Below are positions 6,773 through 13,731 of a stretch of 39,469 nt of DNA, one piece after another. Numbering within the stretch: position 1 is the first letter of the stretch; the number at the start of each line of letters is the position of its first letter. The translations under genes were made by a program, and so were the position numbers. The stretch is from a virus. The notes beneath the pieces are model-generated. The model ran no database searches and was not told the origin of the DNA. It saw nothing but the letters and a program-made list of their open reading frames with translations. The DNA is taken from positions 1 to 39,469 of IMG/VR virus record IMGVR_UViG_3300000563_000007; one strand, written 5' to 3'.

Positions 6773-7553
6773 CTATTCGCTTTAACATTTCAGGTTTATC
6801 TTTAAATTCTACATCCTTAATCCATCTCTTAAAGAACTTAGAGGGTTTTTTATCAGAATTTTGCCTTAGTTGATAGAGTTCTACTCGGAATTTATCTTTT
6901 TCTTCCTGTATCATATATGGAGCAAACTTAATCATTTCCGTATTCTTAAAGGATAGTTTCCTCTTATCTTCCCAAGGTAATTTGACTACCTTATGCTTCT
7001 TTTTATATAGGTAAATAACAAAGGTATTAATCTTTTGACCTACCAGTTTAAATCCAAAACATAAAGTAGGATCATATTTATTATTCAACGGATTCTTTGC
7101 CTTCTTTACCAACTTCATCATCCATTGGTATTTCTCCTTATGTTTATCAGATATTCCTGTATCCAATTCTAAAGAATTAATATAATCAAACGTAAGGAAT
7201 TCAAATCCTTCTTCCCTTAAATATTTAATAATAGAGTCTTGATTTTCAAGGGTAAGGGTATGATTGATAATATCTTCTCGATGTTGGGGTTCCAGTATAG
7301 TCTGGGTACTAGTAGATTTAGGTTTTTTCTTGCCTGGTGTATATAAAGGTAGTTTTCCCTGTAACTTTTTAAGATATTCAATAAATCCATCCACATCTTT
7401 TTGTTCGAATAGATTTACCTCTACTTTCATAGGCCCTTCATGAATTTTTTTGGGGCCTTGGTAAAGTTCTATATCTTGTTCTACTAGCCTATCTTCAATT
7501 TGATAACCCTCATCATCGAATAGTTGCAACCTAAGTTTTTTCTTAGTTTTCAT
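6762..7553 (-). CDS. Hypothetical lysine-rich protein (263 aa)
   Basis: A basic protein. The N-terminal 60 residues are beta-type (KLRLQLFDDEGYQIEDRL), then comes a Lys/Thr-rich linker (residues 72-90, PGKKKPKSTSTQTI) and a larger alpha/beta domain with basic C-terminus. No known motif is visible. It lies just beyond the terminator of the 7656-8090 gene, so it depends on read-through or an unseen promoter. No function inferred. Confidence 0.6.
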   Translation of the reverse strand: MKTKKKLRLQLFDDEGYQIEDRLVEQDIELYQGPKKIHEGPMKVEVNLFEQKDVDGFIEYLKKLQGKLPLYTPGKKKPKSTSTQTILEPQHREDIINHTLTLENQDSIIKYLREEGFEFLTFDYINSLELDTGISDKHKEKYQWMMKLVKKAKNPLNNKYDPTLCFGFKLVGQKINTFVIYLYKKKHKVVKLPWEDKRKLSFKNTEMIKFAPYMIQEEKDKFRVELYQLRQNSDKKPSKFFKRWIKDVEFKDKPEMLKRIDDN

Positions 7554-7579
7554 ATCCGATAATTTATTTTAAAATGGGT

Positions 7580-7631
7580 AAAAAAGTGGCCCCAAATAAA
7601 CCTCCCAAAGGTGATAATAATTGGGGCCACT
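7580..7631 (-). terminator. Intrinsic terminator after 7656-8090
   Basis: Arms 7621-7631 (TTGGGGCCACT) and 7585-7595 (AGTGGCCCCAA) pair perfectly over 11 bp, with a 25-base loop that can form a small inner ACCT/AGGT stem, then six T on the minus strand. Confidence 0.8.
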
Positions 7632-7655
7632 AATTCATAAAGATTATCCAGGATA

Positions 7656-8090
7656 TTAATCCTCGTCTTCTTCTTCAACAGCTTTTTTCTTCTTCTTCTT
7701 TGCAGTCTTTTCCTTCTTAGCTGTCTTTTCTTCTTTGGGAGTTTCTCCTTTTTCGGCTTTTTTCTTCTCTGACCGAGCTTTGGTACGAAACCTCTTTTTC
7801 TCTTTGGCAGTCATTTCCCTTTCCTCTCCAGTTTCCTCATCAACTACCAAAGGATAATCATACTTCTGCTTGAATCCCCTTTTGGGTTTTTCTGCCTTTA
7901 TTTTTTCTTTGATTTCCTTAACCGCTTTCTCAGCAGTTTCCACTGCCTTGTTAAGCTTGGCAAAGGTTTTGGCTTCCTTTTCCCCTTCGGGTTCCTGACC
8001 GGCTTTCAGTTTGTTTGCTTTACGGAACTTCTTAAGAGCTGCCTTTGCTTCTCTGAGTTCCTCTTTCAATGTGATTAGTTCTTCTTTCAT
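7656..8090 (-). CDS. Lys/Glu-rich coiled-coil protein (144 aa)
   Basis: Residues 1-70 form a charged coiled coil. Residues 75-107 hold a conserved-looking element (KQKYDYPLVVDEETGEEREM then TAKEKKRFRTKAR) that resembles an element I remember from Bacteroidetes phage proteins and is related to the YPEG motif at 2773-3072 and 10533-11006. The tail contains a Lys-rich run (KKEKTAKKKKKKA) capped by EEEDED. It has its own promoter (8183-8213) and a strong terminator, suggesting high, independent expression. Nucleic-acid or nucleoid association is a reasonable guess. Confidence 0.7.
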   Translation of the reverse strand: MKEELITLKEELREAKAALKKFRKANKLKAGQEPEGEKEAKTFAKLNKAVETAEKAVKEIKEKIKAEKPKRGFKQKYDYPLVVDEETGEEREMTAKEKKRFRTKARSEKKKAEKGETPKEEKTAKKEKTAKKKKKKAVEEEDED

Positions 8091-8182
8091 TTGTGATAAT
8101 GGTTTAAATTAAACAATGGATTAATAAATAGTGGCACATAGAATTTCATGAACCTTAAATATTATATTAATTAATAATAATG

Positions 8183-8213
8183 CAAATATAATTTCAGCAA
8201 TATCCCTATGCAA
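8183..8213 (-). promoter_or_regulatory. Bacteroidetes-type promoter (TTG-N20-TATATTTG)
   Basis: Minus-strand TTG at 8211-8213, 20-base spacer, TATATTTG at 8183-8190. It drives 7656-8090 through a leader of about 85 bases, the longest leader in this promoter family here. Confidence 0.75.
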
Positions 8214-8225
8214 CGATTTTTTAAC

Positions 8226-8561
8226 CTAAATATCACGGGGTTCACCCAGTGGGATTTTATTAATAGATTGAATTATCAAGTCCGGATATTTTAGAGTAAT
8301 AAGGTCCTTTATAATATCCGTAGTTATATTGGTAAAGAAAATTTCCTGATTATTTTTGCATATTACCCGGTATAATATCCCTTCACAACCAAGTTTACCC
8401 AACTTATTAATAGATATCTCGATTTGTTCTCTAAGATTCAATATCTTTTTCTGATATGCTCTGCCTCTTATCTTTCCGGGTTTATTATAAGATAATTCCA
8501 AATCATTAATCTTATTAGCCAGAAACTTGATTCTCTGTAAAATCTGATTTACATCTTTCAT
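8226..8561 (-). CDS. Hypothetical protein (111 aa)
   Basis: Basic, helical N-terminal half (MKDVNQILQRIKFLANKIND) and an Ile-rich alpha/beta C-terminal half. Its start lies 47 bases inside the end of 8515-9186 in another frame; there is no better ATG later, so either this is a true overlap or translation starts at a non-ATG codon. No family recognised. Confidence 0.55.
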   Translation of the reverse strand: MKDVNQILQRIKFLANKINDLELSYNKPGKIRGRAYQKKILNLREQIEISINKLGKLGCEGILYRVICKNNQEIFFTNITTDIIKDLITLKYPDLIIQSINKIPLGEPRDI

Positions 8562-9186
8562 AATTCTTAATTGTTAATGGGTAATCCTTAATCCGCATAT
8601 TATCTACCCAGTTTTGAGTTTCTGCTTGCATAGTCTTTAAAACTTTAAAATTTGGCATTTCTCTCTGTCTTGCTAGTACATCTTTTAAGTATTTATTGCA
8701 ATACTTATATTCCATCATATGCGCCTCTCTAGCACATGCCTTAACATTAGGGATTAGCGGATATAATTTCGGATAATGCCAGTTTATCCTTTTCTTCCAA
8801 AATTTATAATCCTCTACGAGTTGTTGCCTCGTAATTTGTTCATTGTTGATCACATCGAGTAATGTATTTTTAAAGAAAACAATCATTTCTTCATATCCCG
8901 CCACTTTAAGGGTGATAATAGCTATACCTTGGTAATTAAAAGTAGTACCTACAAACATATGTAATCCCAATGTTTTACCTAAATGACGGGCAAGTTTCAC
9001 ATGTCTCTTACTTATATCACTATTCAGATGTACAATCACTGAATACATAATAAACCCTCTTTCCTTTATATCGGGCAATTGGTTTATCAACTTACGGTAA
9101 CCGGATTTAAACTTGGTATAAAAGCCATCCCAATAATATGGTTCTGATTCTTTTTTAAATAATTGCTTAGAGAGAGTCATAATCAA
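8515..9186 (-). CDS. Hypothetical protein (223 aa)
   Basis: An alpha/beta protein beginning MIMTLSKQLFKKESEPYYWD (Met3 is an alternative start). The middle has strands such as FIMYSVIVHLN and GIAIITLKVAGYEEMIVFF, and the C-terminal half is basic and helical, with Cys and His residues near 150-165 (CAREAHMMEYKYC). No known family is evident. It overlaps the preceding zinc-binding gene by 20 bases. Confidence 0.6.
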   Translation of the reverse strand: MIMTLSKQLFKKESEPYYWDGFYTKFKSGYRKLINQLPDIKERGFIMYSVIVHLNSDISKRHVKLARHLGKTLGLHMFVGTTFNYQGIAIITLKVAGYEEMIVFFKNTLLDVINNEQITRQQLVEDYKFWKKRINWHYPKLYPLIPNVKACAREAHMMEYKYCNKYLKDVLARQREMPNFKVLKTMQAETQNWVDNMRIKDYPLTIKNYERCKSDFTENQVSG

Positions 9187-9379
9187 TCTGCTTTAACATA
9201 CATGAACAAGGTACCTTTTCTCCTGTCTTTTCCATTATCCCCGTGTAACCTCTACCATAACATTTATTGCAACCTATTTTAAAAGAATGTTTGACATCCT
9301 TTTTACCCAGTACTTTATTAATTAGTTTTTTGGCTTTTACCCTTTGGGCAAATGGGATCCGTTTTTGTGGTTTTAACAT
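9167..9379 (-). CDS. Small DnaJ-zinc-finger-like protein (70 aa)
   Basis: Residues 36-60 contain IGCNKCYGRGYTG followed about 12 residues later by VPCSC. The CxxCxGxGxxG half matches one zinc-binding repeat of the DnaJ cysteine-rich domain, and the later CxC could complete a four-Cys zinc site. The N-terminus is basic (MLKPQKRIPFAQRVKAKKLI). Small proteins of this form are common in phages. Zinc binding is likely; the partner is unknown. Confidence 0.7.
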   Translation of the reverse strand: MLKPQKRIPFAQRVKAKKLINKVLGKKDVKHSFKIGCNKCYGRGYTGIMEKTGEKVPCSCMLKQIDYDSL

Positions 9380-9393
9380 GATTTAAGAAATTT

Positions 9394-9426
9394 AAAAAAA
9401 AGGGGACAGGCCTGAACCCATCCCCT
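9394..9426 (-). terminator. Intrinsic terminator after 9446-9997
   Basis: AGGGGA (9421-9426 read on the minus strand) pairs with TCCCCT (9401-9406), with extra GC pairing possible inside, followed by eight T. It lies 20 bases past the stop of the acidic protein gene. Confidence 0.75.
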
Positions 9427-9445
9427 AATCAACTATGGAAATAAA

Positions 9446-9997
9446 TTACTTTTTCTTTTTCTTTTTCTTGTCTTCTTTAGCCGGAATAGCAATATCCATA
9501 GCAGCAGCAACTGCCAGTCTGAGCTCCTCTTCGGTTTTATATTTATTAACCTTAATCCTCAGGGCTTCTTCCTCTGCTAATTCGGCCAATTCTTCTTCAT
9601 CCATTTCCTTTAGATCTTCCCAATCTAATTCCTCTTCATCCTCTTCCTCTTCCTCATCCTCTTCCTCTTCCTCATCCTCTTCATCCTCTTCCTCTTCCTC
9701 ATCCTCTTCATCCTCTTCCTCTTCCTCATCCTCTTCATCCTCTTCATCCTCTTCCTCATCCTCTTCATCCTCTTCATCCTCTTCATCCTCTTCCTCTTCC
9801 TCTTTGGGGTCTTCATCCTCTTCATCCTCTTCCTCTTCCTCTTTGGGGTCTTCGGTAACAGTAGGTACTGATTTAGCCAAGAAAGTGGCAATGGATACAA
9901 TTACGGATGTATTATCACCAAGCACCAGTTTAACATAACCAGTTGAAAGGATAATAACATCAACAATCTTTTTGTTTTTTAGTGATTTAGCTTGCAT
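9446..9997 (-). CDS. Acidic low-complexity protein with Lys tail (183 aa)
   Basis: Three parts: residues 1-47, a compact beta-type domain (KIVDVIILSTGYVKLVLGDN); residues 48-124, a Glu/Asp run encoded by a GAG/GAA/GAT microsatellite with two DPKEEEE insertions; residues 125-175, a helical domain (DWEDLKEMDEEELAELAEEE then EEELRLAVAAAMDI) resembling SAP/HeH or Rho-N-type helix-extension-helix folds; and a final Lys run after AKED. The acidic stretch could mimic nucleic acid or act as a flexible spacer. A strong terminator follows. Family not recognised. Confidence 0.65.
   Translation of the reverse strand: MQAKSLKNKKIVDVIILSTGYVKLVLGDNTSVIVSIATFLAKSVPTVTEDPKEEEEEDEEDEDPKEEEEEDEEDEEDEEDEEEDEEDEEDEEEEEDEEDEEEEEDEEDEEEEEDEEEEEDEEELDWEDLKEMDEEELAELAEEEALRIKVNKYKTEEELRLAVAAAMDIAIPAKEDKKKKKKK
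9628..9846. repeat. Coding microsatellite (TCC/TCT/TCA repeats)
   Basis: About 220 bases of imperfect repeats built from CTCTTC and CTCATC units, coding for Glu/Asp on the minus strand. A longer unit containing CCTCTTTGGGGTCTTC appears twice near the left of the coding direction. Length variation by slippage in multiples of three would keep the frame. Confidence 0.85.
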
Positions 9998-10016
9998 AGA
10001 TTTCGTTTTTTAAGGG

Positions 10017-10271
10017 TTAATTATTTAATAATCGTTTTTGCTTTGCTGCGGGTATTACACCTTGATCTTTTAATTTCTCCTGTCGCTTATTATAAATAGC
10101 AATCTGTTTAATCTTAGACTCTAAATCTAATGCGGATTTGATATCTATAGATTCCTCATAGACCCGTTTGTAACAAATTTCTTCCTCCTCCTCAACAATT
10201 AGATAAGTTACAATAGAATAAGAACCTTTTACAGGGTCTTCGGCTCTATGAAAGTTAATATTATCTGACAT
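10017..10271 (-). CDS. Hypothetical protein (84 aa)
   Basis: Begins MSDNINFHRAEDPVKGSYSI, with a beta-type core (SYSIVTYLIVEEEEEICYKR) and a helical basic C-terminus ending KQKRLLNN. It lies 19 bases upstream of the acidic protein gene. No family recognised. Confidence 0.6.
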   Translation of the reverse strand: MSDNINFHRAEDPVKGSYSIVTYLIVEEEEEICYKRVYEESIDIKSALDLESKIKQIAIYNKRQEKLKDQGVIPAAKQKRLLNN

Positions 10272-10314
10272 ATCAATCCTATTTAATTATTAATAGTTCT
10301 AAGTAAATTAGTTA

Positions 10315-10515
10315 CTACTCTATCTCTACATATTCGGATATAAGATTTAAGGCTTCCCCATAACTTTTTGCCTCTTTCATTACCTTTTCCGTTAATTCCT
10401 TGCCTTTTTCAGCTAAACCTTGTTTCCTTAGCTCACGATTAACAATTCCCAATAGATTAAAGATATTACCATCTTCTCCTATTAGTTTAACAGTTGGTTT
10501 TGTTTTCTCTTCCAT
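10315..10515 (-). CDS. Conserved 'VKLIGEDGN' phage protein (66 aa)
   Basis: The N-terminal block PTVKLIGEDGNIFNLLGIVN, followed by a basic helix and ending in SEYVEIE, matches from memory a very widespread small phage/prophage family (PTVKLVGEDGNAF-ILG-V..ALR..G....). Length of about 65 aa is right. The family has no known function. It is compact alpha/beta with no catalytic residues evident. Confidence 0.75.
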   Translation of the reverse strand: MEEKTKPTVKLIGEDGNIFNLLGIVNRELRKQGLAEKGKELTEKVMKEAKSYGEALNLISEYVEIE

Positions 10516-10532
10516 TATGTAAGTGTTTAGGG

Positions 10533-11006
10533 TTAATAAATATAACGAATTTTCTTATAGAATTGCCTACGGTACCATACTCGGTATGCTTTCTTTTGAT
10601 TATATGTAACACATCCTTCGGGATATTCGTATCTTTCAACTTTAGGTCTCTTTAATCCCCATTCTTTTGCTTTTTGTTTCCTTAATCTCCTTCTGTTAAT
10701 TACCCTTAATCTTACCTTACCGGGATCAGAAAAGACTGGGATCTTACGATAATCATGTTTAATTACCTTTGTTGAATACGGGGGCTTTTTAAATTGCAAA
10801 TCCTTTTTATGTTCTTTAATGAATTCCCCCGTCACTATAAAATACCTCTTGTTCTTATCTAATTTATTTTTAAAGCAAGCCTTAGCTACTACCTTTAATT
10901 CAAAAAGATCCCTTAATACTTTAGGCCTTAAAGGGTCTTTTAAATCCATGATATAAAAATAATCAGGTATAATTTTTATACGAGTTTTCTTGCCTTGTTG
11001 AACCAT
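10533..11006 (-). CDS. Basic protein with YPEG motif (157 aa)
   Basis: A very basic protein with a C-terminal segment YEYPEGCVTYNQKKAYRVWY that parallels YLYPEGCTDTLARKAFRQ in 2773-3072. The middle carries an Arg-rich stretch (RLRVINRRRLRKQKAKEW). The first ATG (11004-11006) overlaps the upstream gene by 31 bases; Met20 (start 10949) would leave a 26-base gap and is a good alternative. An RNA- or DNA-binding role is likely from charge alone. No family recognised. Confidence 0.6.
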   Translation of the reverse strand: MVQQGKKTRIKIIPDYFYIMDLKDPLRPKVLRDLFELKVVAKACFKNKLDKNKRYFIVTGEFIKEHKKDLQFKKPPYSTKVIKHDYRKIPVFSDPGKVRLRVINRRRLRKQKAKEWGLKRPKVERYEYPEGCVTYNQKKAYRVWYRRQFYKKIRYIY

Positions 11007-11500
11007 ATCGAAATAGATTTCTCCTTTGCTTCCGGAAATTTCTCTATCACCATTTTAATAGCTTCCGATTTTTCTATTCCTTGCTTTGCCAATTCATATG
11101 TATAAGCCTTTTTAGTACCTGTAAATATTCCATCCACCGTTCTTGATTTCTTTTTCTTTTTCTGAGGATTAACTTGCCTGATCCGTTTTTTAACAATTTG
11201 TCCCGTTTCATTTTCGGTAGAACCCAGATTTAACGACGGATGAATTAAATCATCTCTTCCCAATTCGCTTAGTTCGGTATCTAACCATCTATCATATTCA
11301 TCTATTGCCTCCCTTCGAATTGGATTATCCCAATTTTGAATTAACCAAGAATGTAATCTGAGTATGCTGCATTCAGCAACCTTTTTAAATTCCATTCCTC
11401 TTAATACACATTCTCTTTGTAAATCCTTTAATCGTAATCCCTTTAAGATAACATCCACTCTAACACTGTGGGATAGAGGTTTCTTTTTCTTTTTAGCCAT
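10976..11500 (-). CDS. Conserved phage protein, possible DNA-binding (174 aa)
   Basis: Begins MAKKKKKPLSHSVRVDVILK. Residues 20-75 are helical (GLRLKDLQRECVLRGMEF); a middle block reads DDLIHPSLNLGS; a basic KKKKKS linker follows; residues 130-172 contain two helices ending KFPEAKEKSISIWFNKARK, resembling a helix-turn-helix. This overall arrangement (SHSV..GLR..DL...C..RG, HPSL-LG, IWFN-A+) is one I recall from other phage hypothetical proteins. First gene after the promoter at 11537-11567. A transcriptional role is plausible but unproven. Confidence 0.65.
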   Translation of the reverse strand: MAKKKKKPLSHSVRVDVILKGLRLKDLQRECVLRGMEFKKVAECSILRLHSWLIQNWDNPIRREAIDEYDRWLDTELSELGRDDLIHPSLNLGSTENETGQIVKKRIRQVNPQKKKKKSRTVDGIFTGTKKAYTYELAKQGIEKSEAIKMVIEKFPEAKEKSISIWFNKARKLV

Positions 11501-11536
11501 AGCAGTGAGATATTAAAAATATATTAATATATAATG

Positions 11537-11567
11537 CAAATATAATATCTTATATATCATTTAGCAA
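11537..11567 (-). promoter_or_regulatory. Bacteroidetes-type promoter (TTG-N20-TATATTTG)
   Basis: Minus-strand TTG at 11565-11567, 20-base spacer, TATATTTG at 11537-11544. It lies in the 75-base gap between 11576-12553 and 10976-11500 and starts the accessory small-gene region. Confidence 0.75.
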
Positions 11568-11575
11568 CCAATTAG

Positions 11576-12553
11576 TTACCAAAATTTTTCACTATTGGTC
11601 GTTTGAGTAACTGAGGATTTCTCTTTTTTAAGTCTATTACGTTTCCTAACAATAATCTCATCCTTATCATTAAACTCGGGTTCAAAGAAATCCCTCTTCG
11701 GTTTTAAATTCTGTAACCGCTCATAGTTAACAGCCCTTTTTAATAATACTCTATATTCGGGCCAGAATTTTATCCCCGATATTTTAAGGTGGTCCCATTT
11801 TGGCCTAGTATAATCCTGAACCAACATTACAAATTCTTTGGCGATTTCTTTTTTCTTAAAAAAAGGTAATCCCAATTCGGAAATAGCAGCAGTATGGGTA
11901 TAATCAGATTTTATTGGAATTATGATAAAGCCATTTTGATATAGGTTAGTAACTAAAGGTAAATAATATTTCTTTCCTTTAGATTTAAACTTATATCGAT
12001 TAATTATTAACTTAACAGAGGCTTCAGGTAACTTTGATACTAACCTAATCCTATTTTTTTCCTTAGTTTTATTCCTTCTCTTAAATGCAGAGGGTTCTTG
12101 TAAATTAGGGGGTAATATTCTATGGTTATTCCATCTATCGAATTCAAGAATCAAATCATAAAGCCCTCTACCTTTTGGATGAGGTTTTATGATTTTCATT
12201 TTCTCATTTAGTTGTATATTACGTTTTTTAAATACCTTATAATCCGAGTTATCCATAGTATTTACCGCTGTCTTAACAGGCAAACGTTTTAAAATACATT
12301 TTTCTATATACTCCTGAAAATCAGGGTCTATAATTAATTTCTCTGGAAAAAGGGTTTCGTATTTGGTATAATATTCCGTAAATAATTTGAAAAAGCGTTG
12401 GGCTCTGGCAGCAATTTCTAGGTACTTATAATGGGATTTACCCATTATCTCTCCCACTTCCCAAGAGGATTTCCCATGAGAGAGTGCTAAAGTAATTGCA
12501 GTCTGTTCATCAGAAGTTAATATGTCCCAAACCTTTTTATCTATTCCTTCCAT
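11576..12553 (-). CDS. HTH-containing phage protein of unknown function (325 aa)
   Basis: Residues 12-45 (LTSDEQTAITLALSHGKSSW then EVGEIMGKSHYKYLEI) read as a sigma-region-4/LuxR-like helix-turn-helix, followed by a helical segment rich in Phe and Tyr. The remainder is a large basic domain with strands around residues 195-225 and a Lys/Arg-rich C-terminus. It overlaps the NusG-like gene by 17 bases, so the two are probably made together. A DNA-binding regulator or replication accessory are the main options. Confidence 0.6.
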   Translation of the reverse strand: MEGIDKKVWDILTSDEQTAITLALSHGKSSWEVGEIMGKSHYKYLEIAARAQRFFKLFTEYYTKYETLFPEKLIIDPDFQEYIEKCILKRLPVKTAVNTMDNSDYKVFKKRNIQLNEKMKIIKPHPKGRGLYDLILEFDRWNNHRILPPNLQEPSAFKRRNKTKEKNRIRLVSKLPEASVKLIINRYKFKSKGKKYYLPLVTNLYQNGFIIIPIKSDYTHTAAISELGLPFFKKKEIAKEFVMLVQDYTRPKWDHLKISGIKFWPEYRVLLKRAVNYERLQNLKPKRDFFEPEFNDKDEIIVRKRNRLKKEKSSVTQTTNSEKFW

Positions 12554-13193
12554 CTTTAGTTCTTTTATATTGGAAACGATCTAATGAATTTTTATATCTA
12601 GATTCGATTTCATCTAAAGAGTTGGAATTAAGGGATTCATCGAAATTGGTATAAATTGAATAAAATACATTTTCATAACTTACTTCTACTTGACGAATAG
12701 AGTCCATGATCTCTAAATCAACTAATACCCTTTTACTTTTATGGTTAACGGATTTAATTCGAGCCTTTAATCCTTCAAAAGGGTATCCCCTTAACACTAT
12801 AAAATCACCCGTTTTTATCCTATTAAATTCACCAGCAGAGAAAATAGATAATTCCTTAGATTTCTTATCCAATTCTTTCACTACTTTTTCAGGAACAGTC
12901 TCCACTATAAACCCCGCTTTACAGGGTGATTTATACATCCAATTATATATAGCGGGGATTTTATCCTTAATGTCGATTAATGTTTCCCGGGATTTTATTG
13001 TATGGCGAGGCAAGCGAATAAAGCCATAATTAAATAAAAGGGGAACTGTTTCAAAGTATTGTTTATTTTTAAACCTTTTCTTTAGGACTTTTATAACAGG
13101 GATACCTATCTCATGTTCAATTTTTAAGGACTTAAAATCCTTATATATAGTTTCCCTTTTTTTGTTATCTATAAAAGCAACGGCCCATTTCAT
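12537..13193 (-). CDS. NusG/RfaH-like protein (NGN-like plus KOW)
   Basis: The N-terminal 60 residues (KWAVAFIDNKKRETIYKDF...FNYGFIRLPRH) have the pattern of a NusG NGN domain: W-A-V start, basic helix, then a hydrophobic strand with a GF(I/V) ending. Residues 125-180 (IKTGDFIVLRGYPFEGLKAR and what follows) match the KOW motif: G-D-x-V-x-(L/I)-x-G-x-P/F-F-x-G, then a strand, VLVDLEI. Length (218 aa) fits NusG paralogues with an extended C-terminus. NusG proteins bind RNA polymerase at the clamp and alter pausing and termination. A phage copy next to an HTH protein suggests a processive antiterminator or a host-transcription modulator. The N-terminal call is weaker than the KOW call. Confidence 0.65.
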   Translation of the reverse strand: MKWAVAFIDNKKRETIYKDFKSLKIEHEIGIPVIKVLKKRFKNKQYFETVPLLFNYGFIRLPRHTIKSRETLIDIKDKIPAIYNWMYKSPCKAGFIVETVPEKVVKELDKKSKELSIFSAGEFNRIKTGDFIVLRGYPFEGLKARIKSVNHKSKRVLVDLEIMDSIRQVEVSYENVFYSIYTNFDESLNSNSLDEIESRYKNSLDRFQYKRTKDGRNR

Positions 13194-13690
13194 AGAGATT
13201 GGTAAATTTTAGTAAAATCGCTATTAAATAGGTCTACCGAATTAAATATAACGAATTCTTTGTTATATTTAAGGAACCCATATGAAAATTTAATATACTT
13301 CTTTAATCGGAGAAATAATTTGTGGCTAATGACCACATAGTATACATCCCGTGGCATCCCATTATACCTCATAAATAATATGGGTACCTTATCTCCTCTC
13401 TCTGCATCTTCTTTACACTGATTCCAGAATTTAATTACTGGGTTCTTCTTCATATTCAATAACAGATAGTTAAATTCTATTTCATTATGAAATTTCAATT
13501 CAATAGAAAACCTAAAATCATATATCCCTTTCTCAGTGCATATAATATCTCCGGTAATATCATCAGTCTTTTTCCACCTTAACCCCCCTGAAGCGGGCAC
13601 TCTACTAAATTCCCAGCCGGTCCAAGCTTGCCATAGCTTAGCCCCTCTTAATTCATTTCGATTTCCTTTTTTCTTGGAATTAATACCCAT
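13190..13690 (-). CDS. PD-(D/E)XK nuclease, Holliday-junction-resolvase type
   Basis: The order of residues fits an Hjc/RecB-type PD-(D/E)XK fold: Glu13 in GNRNELRGAKLW, a Ser-Gly loop (RVPASGGLRW) at 30-39, Asp48 in TGDII, and E-x-K at 64-66 in FSIELKFHN. The length (166 aa) is typical of phage resolvase-like enzymes. The role would be cutting branched DNA or trimming DNA in recombination and packaging. It is coupled to the NusG-like gene by a 4-base overlap and lies just past the SbcC gene. It could alternatively be a VRR-Nuc or restriction-type nuclease. Confidence 0.7.
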   Translation of the reverse strand: MGINSKKKGNRNELRGAKLWQAWTGWEFSRVPASGGLRWKKTDDITGDIICTEKGIYDFRFSIELKFHNEIEFNYLLLNMKKNPVIKFWNQCKEDAERGDKVPILFMRYNGMPRDVYYVVISHKLFLRLKKYIKFSYGFLKYNKEFVIFNSVDLFNSDFTKIYQSL

Positions 13691-13731
13691 ATCATCAAGG
13701 CTTTAAAATTAAAAATAGTACTTGATGGTCC

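Noticed and set aside
9435-9938. A plus-strand open frame of almost pure serine
   Set aside because: It is the antisense of the Glu/Asp microsatellite in the real minus-strand gene 9446-9997; no promoter or leader faces it.
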